Counted from the first letter of the stretch, positions 25,891-35,394 are shown. The stretch is 64,000 bases of DNA from Aquibacillus salsiterrae (GCF_028416595.1 NZ_JAMQKC010000008.1:62001-126000), one strand, 5' to 3'. The notes: generated from the letters alone by a model not told the origin. Made by a program: numbers and translations.

Positions 25891-27558
25891 GTGAATAGTA
25901 CACAATTGTCAATCTTTGCGCTCGGTGGATTACACGAAATCGGTAAAAACATGTATGCCATTGAGTATGGTAACGATATTTTCCTAATTGATTGCGGAAA
26001 CAAGTTCCCGGATGAAACATTATTAGGGATTGATTTAATTGTACCAGATATTACATATTTACTTGAAAATAAAGAAAGAGTGAGAGCTTTATTAGTTACA
26101 CACGGCCATGAAGACCATATTGGTGGGATTCCTTATTTGTTAAAGCAAATAAACGTCCCAGTCTATGCAACACGTTTTACACTTGGATTAATAGAACTTA
26201 AATTGCAAGAGCATAAAATTTTAAGGGAAGCAGAATTACACGAGATTAATTCAATGACAAACCTTTCTTTTGGACAAATAAAGGTAAGCTTTTTTAAAGT
26301 AACACATAGTATTCCTGATTGCTTAGGCATTGTGATTCGAACACCTGAAGGAAATATCGTCCATACAGGAGACTTTAAATTCGATTTAACGCCGGCAAAT
26401 GATGAAGCAGCCGAAATTCATAAGATGGCTGCTATTGGTGAAGGGGGTGTATTAGTCCTCCTGTCAGAAAGCACAAACGCTGAAAGGCCAGGTGCAACGC
26501 CTTCGGAACAAATAGTTGGAGAACACGTTTTGGAAGCGATAATGAAAGCAGAGCGAAAAATATTTTTATCAACTTTTGCCTCAAACGTAAATCGGATCCA
26601 ACAAGTAGTTGATGCCTCAATTAAAGCTAACAGAAAACTTGCTTTGATTGGTAGAAGTATGATAAATGTCGTTGATGTTGCTATTAAGCGAGGATATTTA
26701 ACAATACCGGATGGTATGCTCATAGACCAAGAGGAAATCAATAACGCTGACCCAGAGAAAGTTACAATACTTTGTACTGGTAGTCAAGGGGAACCAATGG
26801 CAGCATTGGCAAGACTGTCAACAGGAAACTATCGTGGGGTTGATGTGTTACCAGGGGATACAGTTATCCTTGCTGCTGGTCCAATCCCAGGAAATGAAAT
26901 TAACGTAACCAGAATCGTCGACAATTTGTATTCCTTAGGTGCTAATGTTATCTATAGCTCTGGTAAATCAACAGCGATGCACGTCTCAGGACATGGGTAT
27001 CAGGAAGATTTAAAACTGTTGCTCACATTAATGAAACCACAATATTTTATCCCAATTCATGGTGAGCTAAGGATGCTCCACCAGCATCGAATATTAGCGG
27101 AATCAGTAGGGGTAAAAGAAGGTCATACATTCATTTTAAATAACGGTGAAGTGGTAGATATTAACCGTGGTGACGCAAGACAAACGCGCAAAGTTCATGC
27201 CGGAAATACTTATGTAGATGGTATTGGGATTGGTGATGTAGGTGATGTTGTTTTGCGAGATCGTAAACAGTTGTCTGAAGATGGAATGCTCGTAACTATT
27301 TTAACCATGAGTAAGACAAAGAAAAAGTTAATCGGAACCCCAGATACAATTTCACGTGGTTTCGTTTACATGCGTGAATCTGAAGAGCTGTTAGAAAAAA
27401 TCGACCAAGTAATTTCTAGGACGATGAAAGAATTTGAAAAGTCAAACAAACTTAATTGGGGAGACGTGAAACGACAGATTAAGAAGGCAGTTGGTCAATT
27501 TGTCTTTAATGAGACGAAGAAAAAGCCGATGATTTTACCGATAATTATTGAAGTTTGA
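25891..27558 (+). CDS. Ribonuclease J paralogue
   Basis: The 555-aa enzyme has a metallo-beta-lactamase/beta-CASP RNase fold. The Zn site HGHEDHIGG is intact (His71, His73, Asp75, His76), followed by HSIPDCLGI, HTGDFKFD, a beta-CASP segment with TGSQGEPMAAL and HVSGHGYQE, and the terminal KKPMILPIIIEV. It mixes traits of RNase J1 (full HxHxDH) and J2 (SESTNAERPGATPSE). It lies alone rather than beside rpoY/ykzG or in the ymfA region, so it may be an extra copy. GGGAGG lies 9 nt before GTG. Confidence 0.88.
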   Translation: MNSTQLSIFALGGLHEIGKNMYAIEYGNDIFLIDCGNKFPDETLLGIDLIVPDITYLLENKERVRALLVTHGHEDHIGGIPYLLKQINVPVYATRFTLGLIELKLQEHKILREAELHEINSMTNLSFGQIKVSFFKVTHSIPDCLGIVIRTPEGNIVHTGDFKFDLTPANDEAAEIHKMAAIGEGGVLVLLSESTNAERPGATPSEQIVGEHVLEAIMKAERKIFLSTFASNVNRIQQVVDASIKANRKLALIGRSMINVVDVAIKRGYLTIPDGMLIDQEEINNADPEKVTILCTGSQGEPMAALARLSTGNYRGVDVLPGDTVILAAGPIPGNEINVTRIVDNLYSLGANVIYSSGKSTAMHVSGHGYQEDLKLLLTLMKPQYFIPIHGELRMLHQHRILAESVGVKEGHTFILNNGEVVDINRGDARQTRKVHAGNTYVDGIGIGDVGDVVLRDRKQLSEDGMLVTILTMSKTKKKLIGTPDTISRGFVYMRESEELLEKIDQVISRTMKEFEKSNKLNWGDVKRQIKKAVGQFVFNETKKKPMILPIIIEV

Positions 27559-27586
27559 CGGTCCACAAATGTTTTGTTAAATCTCA

Positions 27587-27638
27587 CAGTTGAATGACAT
27601 TTTACTTTTTGATTGGGAGTGTTGATGTCATTCAACTG
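27587..27638. terminator. 14-bp inverted repeat between convergent genes
   Basis: CAGTTGAATGACAT and ATGTCATTCAACTG pair perfectly over a 24-nt loop. There is no T-run. It may be a weak bidirectional terminator or an mRNA 3'-end hairpin. Confidence 0.5.
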
Positions 27639-27654
27639 CTTACACAGTTATCCT

Positions 27655-27990
27655 TTACCCCCACTTTGCTCCCCAGTACTTCATTTCTTTAATAATCTTA
27701 TGTAGGTCTTGACCCTTTTCTGTTAATGAATATTCCACTTTAACAGGAACAGTTGGATAAACGGTTCGAACTAAAATCTCATTTTCTTCCATATGACGTA
27801 GTGCATCGGTAAGTGCTTTTGGACTAACGCCATTAATGGCACGCTGTAATTCACTAAATCTTTTTGTCCCAGTAAATAATTCTCTTAAAATGAGAAAGGA
27901 CCATTTAGAACCGATGATATTTAATGCCTTTTCAATTGAACAGTCAATCACTATTGGTTGGTCTAGTTCTTTTCCTTGTATATTTTTCAT
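27655..27990 (-). CDS. HxlR/MarR-like transcription regulator
   Basis: The 111-aa winged-helix protein has the HxlR core: CSIEKALNIIGSKWSFLILRELFTGTKRFSELQRAINGVSPKALTDALRHMEENEILVRTVYPTVPVKVEYSLTEKG in order, quoted here only as motif landmarks SIEKALNIIGSKWSFLILRE and PVKVEYSLTEKG. A single Cys near the N-terminus (VIDCSIEKA) could sense thiol-reactive compounds, as in YodB and HypR. It is divergent from an aldo/keto reductase gene, and a perfect palindrome lies between them. Confidence 0.9.
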   Translation of the reverse strand: MKNIQGKELDQPIVIDCSIEKALNIIGSKWSFLILRELFTGTKRFSELQRAINGVSPKALTDALRHMEENEILVRTVYPTVPVKVEYSLTEKGQDLHKIIKEMKYWGAKWG

Positions 27991-28020
27991 ATGTTCTTCA
28001 CCCCATTGCAGTCTATGTTT

Positions 28021-28050
28021 ATATCTTACTATAAATTTTATAGTAGATAT
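28021..28050. promoter_or_regulatory. Probable HxlR operator
   Basis: TACTATAAATTTTATAGTA (28027-28045) is a perfect 9-bp inverted repeat with a one-base centre, extended by ATATC/GATAT on either side. It lies in the divergent region between the HxlR gene and the reductase operon, and TACT...AGTA half-sites are typical of YodB/HxlR operators. Confidence 0.65.
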
Positions 28051-28158
28051 ACTGTTTGTAATTATCTTTAATAAAATTCACTTCTTTTCATTACCTACAA
28101 GCTCCTTTACAATAAAGATAGCGTTATCATATATCCTATCTAGAAGGGAACGATTGGA

Positions 28159-29103
28159 ATGAAATATAGACGTTTGGGAAAGTCTGGATTGAAGGTAAGT
28201 GAAATTAGTTTAGGTAGTTGGTTAACATATGGAAAATCAGTGGAAGATAACACAGCAACAAAAACCATCCATAAAGCGTATGAATTAGGAATTAATTTTT
28301 TTGATTCGGCAAATGTATATGAACGTGGAGAAGGTGAACGAGTAATGTCGACTGCGTTAAAGGAGTATCCACGAGAATCCTATGTTATCACGACAAAAGC
28401 ATTTTGGCCAATGGGCGATGGACCCAATGATCGGGGATTGTCACGTAAACATGTGACAGAACAACTACATAATAGTTTAAAGCGAATGAATTTAGACTAT
28501 GTCGATGTGTTTTACTGTCATCGCTATGATCCTGAAACACCAGTAGATGAAACACTACGTGCAATCGATGACCTGATTCGTCAGGGAAAGATATTATATG
28601 CTGGTGTAAGTGAGTGGACTGCAGCTCAAATCGAAGAAGCGATTGGTGTAGCAGATAAATACCTTCTCGATCATATCGTTGTGAACCAACCGCAATATAA
28701 CATGTTCCATCGATATATCGAAAAAGAGGTAATCCCGGTTAGTGAAAAATATGGAATTGGACAAGTAGTGTTTTCGCCGCTAGCACAAGGTGTATTAACT
28801 GGGAAATATAAAGGAAGCAAAGTTCCGGAAGATAGTCGTGCTGCCAATGACTCAATAAATAATTTTATTTCAGGGATGTTAAATGAAGACGTTTTACGTA
28901 AAGTTAATCAGCTTGGGGTTGTGGCAAAAGAACTGGATATAACTTTACCAACCTTGGCATTAGCGTGGATTCTACGACAACCGAATGTATCTAGTGCACT
29001 AATTGGTGCAAGTCGTCCAAGTCAAGTGGAAGAAAACGTGAAGGCTGTATGCATTAAACTAAGCACGGACGTCCTTGATCAAATTGAGTCCATTTTAGCA
29101 TAA
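28159..29103 (+). CDS. Aldo/keto reductase, Kv-beta/YghZ-like
   Basis: The 314-aa NADPH-dependent oxidoreductase carries the AKR tetrad: Asp and Tyr in FFDSANVYERGEGE, Lys in TTKAFWP, His in YCHRYDPE. The layout (MKYRRLGKSGLKVSEISLGS start, NQPQYNMFHR, FSPLAQGVLTGKY) is that of AKR6/YghZ-type enzymes. It is the first gene of a three-gene run with a VOC protein and another AKR, probably controlled by the divergent HxlR protein. Detoxification of carbonyl compounds is a reasonable inference. Confidence 0.9.
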   Translation: MKYRRLGKSGLKVSEISLGSWLTYGKSVEDNTATKTIHKAYELGINFFDSANVYERGEGERVMSTALKEYPRESYVITTKAFWPMGDGPNDRGLSRKHVTEQLHNSLKRMNLDYVDVFYCHRYDPETPVDETLRAIDDLIRQGKILYAGVSEWTAAQIEEAIGVADKYLLDHIVVNQPQYNMFHRYIEKEVIPVSEKYGIGQVVFSPLAQGVLTGKYKGSKVPEDSRAANDSINNFISGMLNEDVLRKVNQLGVVAKELDITLPTLALAWILRQPNVSSALIGASRPSQVEENVKAVCIKLSTDVLDQIESILA

Positions 29104-29131
29104 TTGAGCGTAGTTACGAGGAGGAGTTTTG

Positions 29132-29539
29132 ATGATTAAAGGAATTGGACATGTTGCACTAAAGGTAGAAGACATGGAAAAGTCACTGCACTTTTATTGT
29201 GAGGTACTTGGTTTCACACGTGCTTTTGACATTCTTGACGATAATAATAACCCATGGATTGAGTATGTTAAAGTGGCACCGGGACAGTTTATTGAATTAT
29301 TTTACGGTGGTAAAAGTAAAGTAGAATCAGTTAAAAATGCGATTGGATTTGACCACCTATGTTTGGAAGTGGAAGATATAAACGAAATTGCCAACCATTT
29401 AAAAGCAAACGGGGTTGCATTAGATGATGAGCCTAAAAAAGGGAAAGACGACAATTATCAGTGTTGGGCGAAAGACCCTGACGGTAATCGAATCGAATTT
29501 ATGCAATTGATGCCGACTTCCCCACACATGAATTGTTAG
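29132..29539 (+). CDS. VOC-superfamily (glyoxalase-like) protein
   Basis: The 135-aa protein has two beta-alpha-beta-beta-beta units of the vicinal-oxygen-chelate fold: GHVALKVEDMEKSLHFYCEV with metal-ligand His, and GFDHLCLEVEDINEI with the second, ending in AKDPDGNRIEFMQ with the Glu ligand. This suggests a glyoxalase or dioxygenase-like metal enzyme. GGAGGAG lies before ATG 29132. It is 28 nt after the first reductase and 34 nt before the second. Confidence 0.9.
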   Translation: MIKGIGHVALKVEDMEKSLHFYCEVLGFTRAFDILDDNNNPWIEYVKVAPGQFIELFYGGKSKVESVKNAIGFDHLCLEVEDINEIANHLKANGVALDDEPKKGKDDNYQCWAKDPDGNRIEFMQLMPTSPHMNC

Positions 29540-29573
29540 TAAGTAAAAAAACGAAAGAAAGGGTGTTAACGAT

Positions 29574-30494
29574 ATGAAATATAGACGTTTAGGTAAAACA
29601 GACTTAAAAGTTTCTGTTGTTGGTGTTGGAACATGGCAATTTGGTGGTGATTGGGGGAAGGATTTTAATCAATCTGAAGTTGATGCCATATTAAATCGTG
29701 CCAAGGAGTTAGGCATTAATTTAATTGATACCGCCGAGTGCTATGGACCAGATCATTTGTCTGAATCTTTTATTGGTGATTTTCTTTCGCGTGACAATCG
29801 GGACGACTGGATTCTTGCGACTAAATTTGGTCACCACTGGCACGATACATGGAGCCATGCGTGGAGTGTCGATGACGTAAGAAAACAATTAGATGAGTCT
29901 CTTACTGCATTAAAAACAGATTACGTTGACTTATATCAGTTCCACTCTGGTTCAGATGATGATTTTAATAACGACGATCTATGGACAATGCTTGATAAAC
30001 AAGTACAAGATGGTAAAATCCGGAACCTTGGCATTTCCATTGGCAGTAATAAAAACATCTATCAAACATCCAAGGCAACGGAAGTAAACGCAAAAGCAAT
30101 CCAGGTCGTTTATAACCGGATTGATAAAGCGCCAGAAGAAGAGGTATTTCCTTCTTGTATCGAGCAAGACCTTGGTGTGTTAGCGAGAGTCCCACTTGCA
30201 AGTGGATTTTTAAGTGGAAAATACAAGCCTGGTGCAAAGTTTGACGATAAGGTACGAAAACGCAGAGAGCAAGCAGACATTGACGCACAACTTAAAGAAG
30301 TGGAACAGATCAAACAACAGGAGTTGCCAGAAGGTGTCAATATGGCTGAATGGGCTCTAGCCTGGTGTTTGCAACATCCAGCCGTAACGACTGTTATTCC
30401 TGGATGTAAAAGTCCAGAACAAGTTGAAGCTAATGCTGCTGCAGCTGATTTAGATATGGTTGAAATGGAACATCGTCTAGCTTGGGTTAAATAA
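29574..30494 (+). CDS. Aldo/keto reductase
   Basis: The 306-aa oxidoreductase has Asp and Tyr in LIDTAECYGPDH, Lys in ATKFGHHWH and His in YQFHSGS. The N-terminus repeats that of the gene at 28159 (MKYRRLGK), but overall the two are only distant paralogues. GVARVPLASGFLSGKY-like and CLQHPAVTTVIPGCKSPEQV segments form the cofactor end. It is the last gene of the run and is followed by a terminator. Confidence 0.9.
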   Translation: MKYRRLGKTDLKVSVVGVGTWQFGGDWGKDFNQSEVDAILNRAKELGINLIDTAECYGPDHLSESFIGDFLSRDNRDDWILATKFGHHWHDTWSHAWSVDDVRKQLDESLTALKTDYVDLYQFHSGSDDDFNNDDLWTMLDKQVQDGKIRNLGISIGSNKNIYQTSKATEVNAKAIQVVYNRIDKAPEEEVFPSCIEQDLGVLARVPLASGFLSGKYKPGAKFDDKVRKRREQADIDAQLKEVEQIKQQELPEGVNMAEWALAWCLQHPAVTTVIPGCKSPEQVEANAAAADLDMVEMEHRLAWVK

Positions 30495-30507
30495 GGTAAC
30501 CCCTTTT

Positions 30508-30555
30508 GTCAGATAACGAAATGGAACGTGAATCCGTTTCGTTGTCTGACTTTTT
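30508..30555 (+). terminator. Terminator of the AKR/VOC operon
   Basis: A long stem GTCAGATAACGAAA/TTTCGTTGTCTGAC (one G-U pair) extended by GGA/TCC, followed by T5. Confidence 0.85.
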
Positions 30556-30580
30556 AAATGGTAGTTAAAGGAGGGAAGAA

Positions 30581-30732
30581 ATGGACAAGCCAACAAAGTT
30601 TAGCATTTGGTTAGATTGGTGACAAATTCGGAATTTATGACTTAACACAAGACCAGCACCGCTCCAGGATTTGCTTGCTCTAATCATTTATCAGTCAGAG
30701 GTAGTCATGGTGAAATTGTTTTAACCCACTAA
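30581..30732 (+). pseudogene. Decayed small gene remnant
   Basis: GGAGGG precedes an ATG opening DKPTKFSIWLD. Shifting frame twice gives GDKFGIYDLTQDQH and then FACSNHLSVRGSHGEIVLTH before a stop. The pieces read as one short broken protein with two frameshifts. I cannot name the family. Confidence 0.4.
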
Positions 30733-30824
30733 ATGGAAAATAGCAGTTTATCGCGGAGATAAACTGCTGCGTTTGTTCTTGATTTTTCAACCTTAAGTAT
30801 GTTTAAGTCAACAAAAAACAAAAA

Positions 30825-31178
30825 TTACTGTATATCTCGTTTAATGGTATATTTACCTCTGTCGGTGATCAGTGAGAACTGCGAATGATCATACTTATAA
30901 AGTGTTGAATCTTCTAAAGGAATTTCGTAATAAGCGGAAGGAAGCGGTTGATTACTTTGTTGATCAGTTTCAACTGTTCCTGCCCCATTTAAAATTAATG
31001 CATGTCTAGGTTCATATTCGTCCACTCTTCTTGTGTTATTCTCATAGGAAATCGAGTGTAATTTCATTATGGTGTTGTCTTGATCATCTAATTCCTGTTT
31101 TGATATTTTTATCGTCTCACCATTCCATTCTTGCAATAATTGATTGAATTCTTCAATAGTTAGGTATTGTTGTTCCAT
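30825..31178 (-). CDS. Hypothetical protein
   Basis: A 117-aa soluble protein without signal peptide or cysteine; the middle and C-terminal parts look like beta-strands (HALILNGAGTVETD, YYEIPLEDSTLYKYD). GGAGG lies 6 nt before the ATG at 31178; an ATG 15 nt upstream lies on the far side of that site. I do not recognise the family. It sits 60 nt downstream of the CBO0543-type gene on the same strand. Confidence 0.75.
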   Translation of the reverse strand: MEQQYLTIEEFNQLLQEWNGETIKISKQELDDQDNTIMKLHSISYENNTRRVDEYEPRHALILNGAGTVETDQQSNQPLPSAYYEIPLEDSTLYKYDHSQFSLITDRGKYTIKRDIQ

Positions 31179-31237
31179 GAAATCCCTCCTCAAATTTAGT
31201 GTTTCCTGAAAAATTCACGTAATACTAAACGACAATT

Positions 31238-31762
31238 TCACCTTTTTTCAATCGGGATGTTGACAGGAATATCAAAATACCAGAGCAGTAAGATTGCTAC
31301 CAGGAAACCAAGCAATAGTGCGACTAATGGCTTTTTATGATGAAGAACTAAAACTGGAAACATAATCGTGTCAAAAAGGGCGCTCCACCATAAAGACCAT
31401 CCATAATCATAAAGAATGCTACCACTTGCTGCTAAAATTGCTTCCACACCGACATACAATCCAATCCAAAAGAGGTAGTGTCTTGTAATTCGCCACATGC
31501 CTTGTCCTTTAGGATAACGAGCTAAAAACATAAGTGCTGTACCTGGGAAGACAATAAATGTGTAGGAAATCTCTAATAAGGAATGATTAAACCAAGTAAC
31601 ATCTGGTGATAAACGCCATAACCAGTGAGAAGCACAAAGGAAATTATAGGTTAAATTTCCTGTTGCAATAAAGAGCATTGTTGGATAATATGTTTCCCAC
31701 TTTACGTAATCTTTACGAGTCCAAACAGCTATAATACTAATAATTGCGAGAATGATATGCAT
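31238..31762 (-). CDS. CBO0543-family membrane protein
   Basis: The 174-aa protein has five or so membrane segments and the family's pattern (WETYYPTMLFIATGNLTYNF, FPGTALMFLARYP, GWSLWWSALFDTIMFPVL). Members are common in Bacillaceae, and their function is unknown. AAAGGAAAG lies before the ATG. A co-directional hypothetical gene follows. Confidence 0.8.
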   Translation of the reverse strand: MHIILAIISIIAVWTRKDYVKWETYYPTMLFIATGNLTYNFLCASHWLWRLSPDVTWFNHSLLEISYTFIVFPGTALMFLARYPKGQGMWRITRHYLFWIGLYVGVEAILAASGSILYDYGWSLWWSALFDTIMFPVLVLHHKKPLVALLLGFLVAILLLWYFDIPVNIPIEKR

Positions 31763-31978
31763 TAATTTTCTTTCCTTTTACGAGTTTATGCTTTATTGTT
31801 CTCATCCCATAAGAAAACATACAAGGTAGGAGTGCTTGTTTCTTTGGGGAAATCAAGAAAAGGCTGAAGCAATCTATAGAAAGCTCTTGCTTTGTAGAAC
31901 ATATTTACTATTGTTGCAGGGAATTGATATTTTTTAGTCGAATATTAGAAATCAACCAGAAATGAAAGGATGATAAAA

Positions 31979-32287
31979 ATGATGTATGAACACATGGTTT
32001 ATTTTAAGTTTAACGATCAAATAACCTCAGACAAACAAAACGAGTTATTAGATAAACTGCATGCCTTTAAGGGAGTTATTCCAGGAATTGTTGAAATAAC
32101 TGCTGGAATAAATGCCACAACTGAACAAGAAAGAGCACGAGGCTATTCGATGGGATTAAGAGTGACGTTTGAAAATAAAGATGCATTAGATCAATATGGA
32201 CCACATCCAGTACATCAAGAGTTTGTTCAGTCGCTCGAAGGGGTCATTGACCATGTTGCTGTTGTTGATTATCCTATTAATAAATAA
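31979..32287 (+). CDS. Dabb-family stress-responsive protein
   Basis: The 102-aa protein forms a ferredoxin-like alpha/beta barrel: MYEHMVYFKFNDQ, GVIPGIVEITAG, YSMGLRVTFENKDALDQYGPHPVHQEFV, VAVVDYPI. Dabb proteins dimerise and are stress-linked or act as small cyclases/decarboxylases. ATG 31979 has AAAGGA 8 nt upstream; the frame includes an earlier ATG inside that site. Confidence 0.88.
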   Translation: MMYEHMVYFKFNDQITSDKQNELLDKLHAFKGVIPGIVEITAGINATTEQERARGYSMGLRVTFENKDALDQYGPHPVHQEFVQSLEGVIDHVAVVDYPINK

Positions 32288-32427
32288 AACAGCTCACATA
32301 AAAGTTCAACTATCCTCTTTTTGCCGAAAAGGGGATATTTTTTCATTTAATAATGACTAGTCCTTTGGATAATAAAATTTGCGATGAAAATACTATGACA
32401 AATATAGAAAAAGGAAAAGGGGATTCG

Positions 32428-33891
32428 ATGAAAGAACGAACAACTGGATGGAACATAGATAATAGTTATAGTCGATTGCCAAATACATTTTATCAAAAAC
32501 AAAACCCAACACCTGTTGAATCACCAAAAATCGTATGTTTCAATCATACGTTAGTAGAATCGCTCGGTTTAGATGCTAAGATGTTGTCAACTAATACTGG
32601 TGCACAAATATTCGGGGGCAATCAAATACCAAACGGTTCTGAACCGTTAGCTCAAGCGTATGCTGGGCATCAATTTGGTCATTTTACTATGTTAGGAGAT
32701 GGACGAGCTGTTTTACTAGGTGAACAGCTAACACCTGATCAAAAGCGGTTCGATGTTCAGCTAAAAGGTGCTGGCAGAACACCATATTCCCGTGGAGGTG
32801 ATGGTAGAGCGGCCCTTGGACCAATGTTACGTGAATATATAATAAGTGAAGCGATGTATTATCTTGGTATTCCAACTACTCGTAGTCTTGCAGTGGTTAC
32901 GACTGGTGAGACCATTTCCCGAGAAACTGAATTAACAGGAGCAGTTTTAACTAGGATTGCATCCAGTCACTTACGAGTTGGTACCTTCCAATATGCTTAT
33001 CAATGGGCATCTACTGAGGAATTACAAGAACTTGCGGATTATGCGATAAACCGTCACTATCCTGAGGTCGTGACTGCGGAGAACAAGTATCTTTCCTTCT
33101 TAAGAGAAGTGATTGAAAAGCAAGCGAGTCTGATTGCGCAATGGCAACTAGTTGGCTTTATTCATGGGGTGATGAACACAGATAACATGACAATTAGTGG
33201 TGAGACAATTGATTATGGTCCATGTGCGTTCATGAATGAATATGATCCTAAGACCGTTTTTTCTTCGATTGATGTTCATGGAAGGTATGCATATGCAAAC
33301 CAGCCACCAATTGGGGGCTGGAATCTTGTCCGTCTAGCCGAATCTTTATTGCCTTTAATACATGACGACGATGATCTAGCAGTTGATTTGGCACAAGCAG
33401 AAATTTCACGTTATATGGATGTTTTTGAAACTTACTGGTTACAGGGTATGAGGGCAAAACTAGGTATTTTTAATGAGGAAAGTGAAGATAAACAGCTCGT
33501 GGAAAATTTGCTTGAGATAATGCAAAAGAATAAAGCAGATTTCACGAATACATTTCGAGCGTTAACATTCCATGGTCCGGATGATTTTGTTCTGTTCGAA
33601 ACAGTTGAATTTAAGCAATGGAACAATCAGTGGCAAAAAAGATTAAAAAGACAACCACAGTCAGATGAAGCTGTTCGCAAGTTAATGAAGCAATGTAACC
33701 CAGCAGTAATACCTAGAAACCATCTCGTTGAGGAGGCAATTGAAGCTGCTGTTGATAGAGATGATTATCGTGTGATGGAACGCTTACTTGAGATTCTTTC
33801 GAAGCCTTATGCTCATACAGCTGATCAGAATGATTTTGCCAAACTCCCTCCTAAAACAAATGTACCGTATCGCACTTTTTGCGGGACTTAG
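32428..33891 (+). CDS. selO: Protein adenylyltransferase SelO (YdiU/UPF0061)
   Basis: The 487-aa pseudokinase-fold enzyme transfers AMP to Ser/Thr/Tyr of target proteins. Conserved parts include [64 protein letters not shown] and [13 protein letters not shown]. It ends YRTFCGT, the usual bacterial Cys form; in animals SelO carries selenocysteine here, so this is not a Sec gene. AAAGGGG lies 5 nt before the ATG at 32428; an in-frame ATG 75 nt upstream is less well placed. Confidence 0.95.
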   Translation: MKERTTGWNIDNSYSRLPNTFYQKQNPTPVESPKIVCFNHTLVESLGLDAKMLSTNTGAQIFGGNQIPNGSEPLAQAYAGHQFGHFTMLGDGRAVLLGEQLTPDQKRFDVQLKGAGRTPYSRGGDGRAALGPMLREYIISEAMYYLGIPTTRSLAVVTTGETISRETELTGAVLTRIASSHLRVGTFQYAYQWASTEELQELADYAINRHYPEVVTAENKYLSFLREVIEKQASLIAQWQLVGFIHGVMNTDNMTISGETIDYGPCAFMNEYDPKTVFSSIDVHGRYAYANQPPIGGWNLVRLAESLLPLIHDDDDLAVDLAQAEISRYMDVFETYWLQGMRAKLGIFNEESEDKQLVENLLEIMQKNKADFTNTFRALTFHGPDDFVLFETVEFKQWNNQWQKRLKRQPQSDEAVRKLMKQCNPAVIPRNHLVEEAIEAAVDRDDYRVMERLLEILSKPYAHTADQNDFAKLPPKTNVPYRTFCGT

Positions 33892-33973
33892 AAATGAGAT
33901 GTCTTAGGCTTTGCCTGCAAAGCATTTTCGCTTTATATTTATAAGGAGAATAACGATTAGGGGATTTTTTAAT

Positions 33974-34381
33974 ATGTTTATAGCTGAGATAGACAAGGAA
34001 AAGGCCTGGCAGATCAGACAGGAAGTAATGTGGCCACAAAAGGATTTGGATTTCGTCAAATTAGCTGAGGATGAAAATGGAAGCCACTTTGGACTTTTTA
34101 CAGATAACGATAGGTTAGTTTCGGTTGTTTCCATTTTTTTCATTAATGAAAGTTGTCAATTTCGAAAATTTGCTACCGTTGAAAGTGAGCAGGGGAAGGG
34201 CTACGGAAGCACATTGTTAAACTATGTCCTTGTAGAAGCAAAGAAACAAGGGGCAAAAAAAATTTGGTGTAACGCTCGGCTGAATAAGGTAGACTTTTAC
34301 CGTCGATTTGGATTAGAGGTGACTCATTCTCATTTCAAAAAAGCGGGAGAGTCATACATTATTATGGAAAAATACGTTTGA
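33974..34381 (+). CDS. GNAT family N-acetyltransferase
   Basis: The 135-aa protein has an acetyl-CoA-binding loop EQGKGYGSTLLNYVL (about residues 73-87) and a late FYRRFGLEV. The N-terminus KAWQIRQEVMWP resembles small ElaA/YitI-type acetyltransferases. The start is at ATG 33974 with AGGGG 10 nt upstream; the frame extends 21 codons without a better site. Substrate unknown. Confidence 0.85.
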   Translation: MFIAEIDKEKAWQIRQEVMWPQKDLDFVKLAEDENGSHFGLFTDNDRLVSVVSIFFINESCQFRKFATVESEQGKGYGSTLLNYVLVEAKKQGAKKIWCNARLNKVDFYRRFGLEVTHSHFKKAGESYIIMEKYV

Positions 34382-34399
34382 CAAATCGTATGAAAACGT

Positions 34400-34437
34400 A
34401 AACGAAGGCTTCTTTCTTTGTCCTGAAGCCTTCGTTT
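34400..34437 (+). terminator. Terminator
   Basis: A perfect 13-bp stem AAACGAAGGCTTC/GAAGCCTTCGTTT with a 12-nt loop. Confidence 0.85.
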
Positions 34438-34475
34438 AAAGATAACAAAGTATAAGAAAATCAAAAATCAGATGT

Positions 34476-34582
34476 GGCGGTCTTTGCCACAAAAGGGATT
34501 GACTTATGCCTGTCGAGTCTGACCAAGGCGCCTTGCGCTTTTCTTAATTGTCTAGCTCCGGGTGCCCTTCGCTTTTCTTAAT
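34476..34582. repeat. Dispersed intergenic repeat copy
   Basis: Contains GTCTGACCAAGGCGCC, GCGCTTTTCTTA, then TGTCTAGCTCCGGGTGCCCT and TCGCTTTTCTTA, i.e. the right end followed by a short copy. Confidence 0.7.
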
Positions 34583-34609
34583 TCTACAAATAAATATAAG
34601 TGCTTAATT

Positions 34610-35065
34610 TTATTTTGATACTGCTTGAACTTGTAAAAGGTTATCGGCAATGGAGTTGGTTAGTTCTGCTATTTTTTTAGCAATGATATTTTTTAAGACG
34701 GGATTGATCATTGGTCCTAACATTCCGCGTGAAGTGACATTAATGTATCCGGTAACGTTTGTTTTGTGACCTTCCAATTTTTTTGCTTCAAAATATCCAT
34801 TCCCATCAAATTTGTCATCTAGTCCCTTTAATTGAAAAGTCACTTTTGACGGCGCTTGCCACTCTGTAATATTTATCTGTATGTTCACCTTCTTCTGTAA
34901 TTTACCGAGATCACCTTTAATTTGCCATGTCGACTGTGTTTCACTCGTTACTTGATGATTGACATAGCCTGGAACTAACGGTGCCCACTCATTAATATCA
35001 CTAACAAATCTCCAAATCGTTTCAATTGGAACATTTAATTCAACCGTGTGATTTCCACTAGGCAT
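34610..35065 (-). CDS. SRPBCC/CoxG-like protein
   Basis: The 151-aa protein has the helix-grip fold: NHTVELNVPIETIWRFVSDINEWAPLVPGY at the start, alternating strands, and a long C-terminal helix (KNIIAKKIAELTNSIADNLLQV). It resembles the CoxG/YuxK-type polyketide-cyclase-like lipid-binding group. The ligand is unknown. It stands alone, with repeats on one side and a long gap on the other. Confidence 0.85.
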   Translation of the reverse strand: MPSGNHTVELNVPIETIWRFVSDINEWAPLVPGYVNHQVTSETQSTWQIKGDLGKLQKKVNIQINITEWQAPSKVTFQLKGLDDKFDGNGYFEAKKLEGHKTNVTGYINVTSRGMLGPMINPVLKNIIAKKIAELTNSIADNLLQVQAVSK

Positions 35066-35308
35066 GTGTTTGACCTCCTTATTTTAGTTATAGACAGTAA
35101 CCGTTCTTTTTGGATGTTTCGTGTTACTGTTTCTTACTATATTCATTCGTTAGTTAGTTTAGATTTACGAACGTTGTCCTATGATAAATTTATTAAACAC
35201 AAACACAATTTCAGGTTTTCTGCATTTCTGTTTTGTTCGGATTGATGAAAAAAGCTTGCTCTATCCATGGATTTAACAAATTATCAGGCTAAACACGAAC
35301 GATAATTA

Positions 35309-35337
35309 TTTACATATTTGAAAGGTTCGCTTATAAT
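35309..35337 (+). promoter_or_regulatory. Sigma-A promoter of the NCS2 permease gene
   Basis: TTTACA (35309-35314), 17 nt, then perfect TATAAT (35332-35337). The transcript would start near 35344. The remaining gap back to 35066 shows no gene. Confidence 0.75.
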
Positions 35338-35394
35338 GATTTCTGGGTATTATATTTGATGAGTTTTTCGTATAGGCTTAGTAACCACGAATGG

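Noticed and set aside
30581-30732. UGA at codon 14 of the small frame as another Sec codon
   Set aside because: A second UGA follows six codons later, no Cys motif or SECIS-like hairpin is visible, and coherent sequence is found only after frame changes. It is a decayed gene.
33853-33891. SelO as a third selenoprotein
   Set aside because: The gene ends in a normal FCGT with a Cys codon and a TAG stop. No in-frame UGA occurs.
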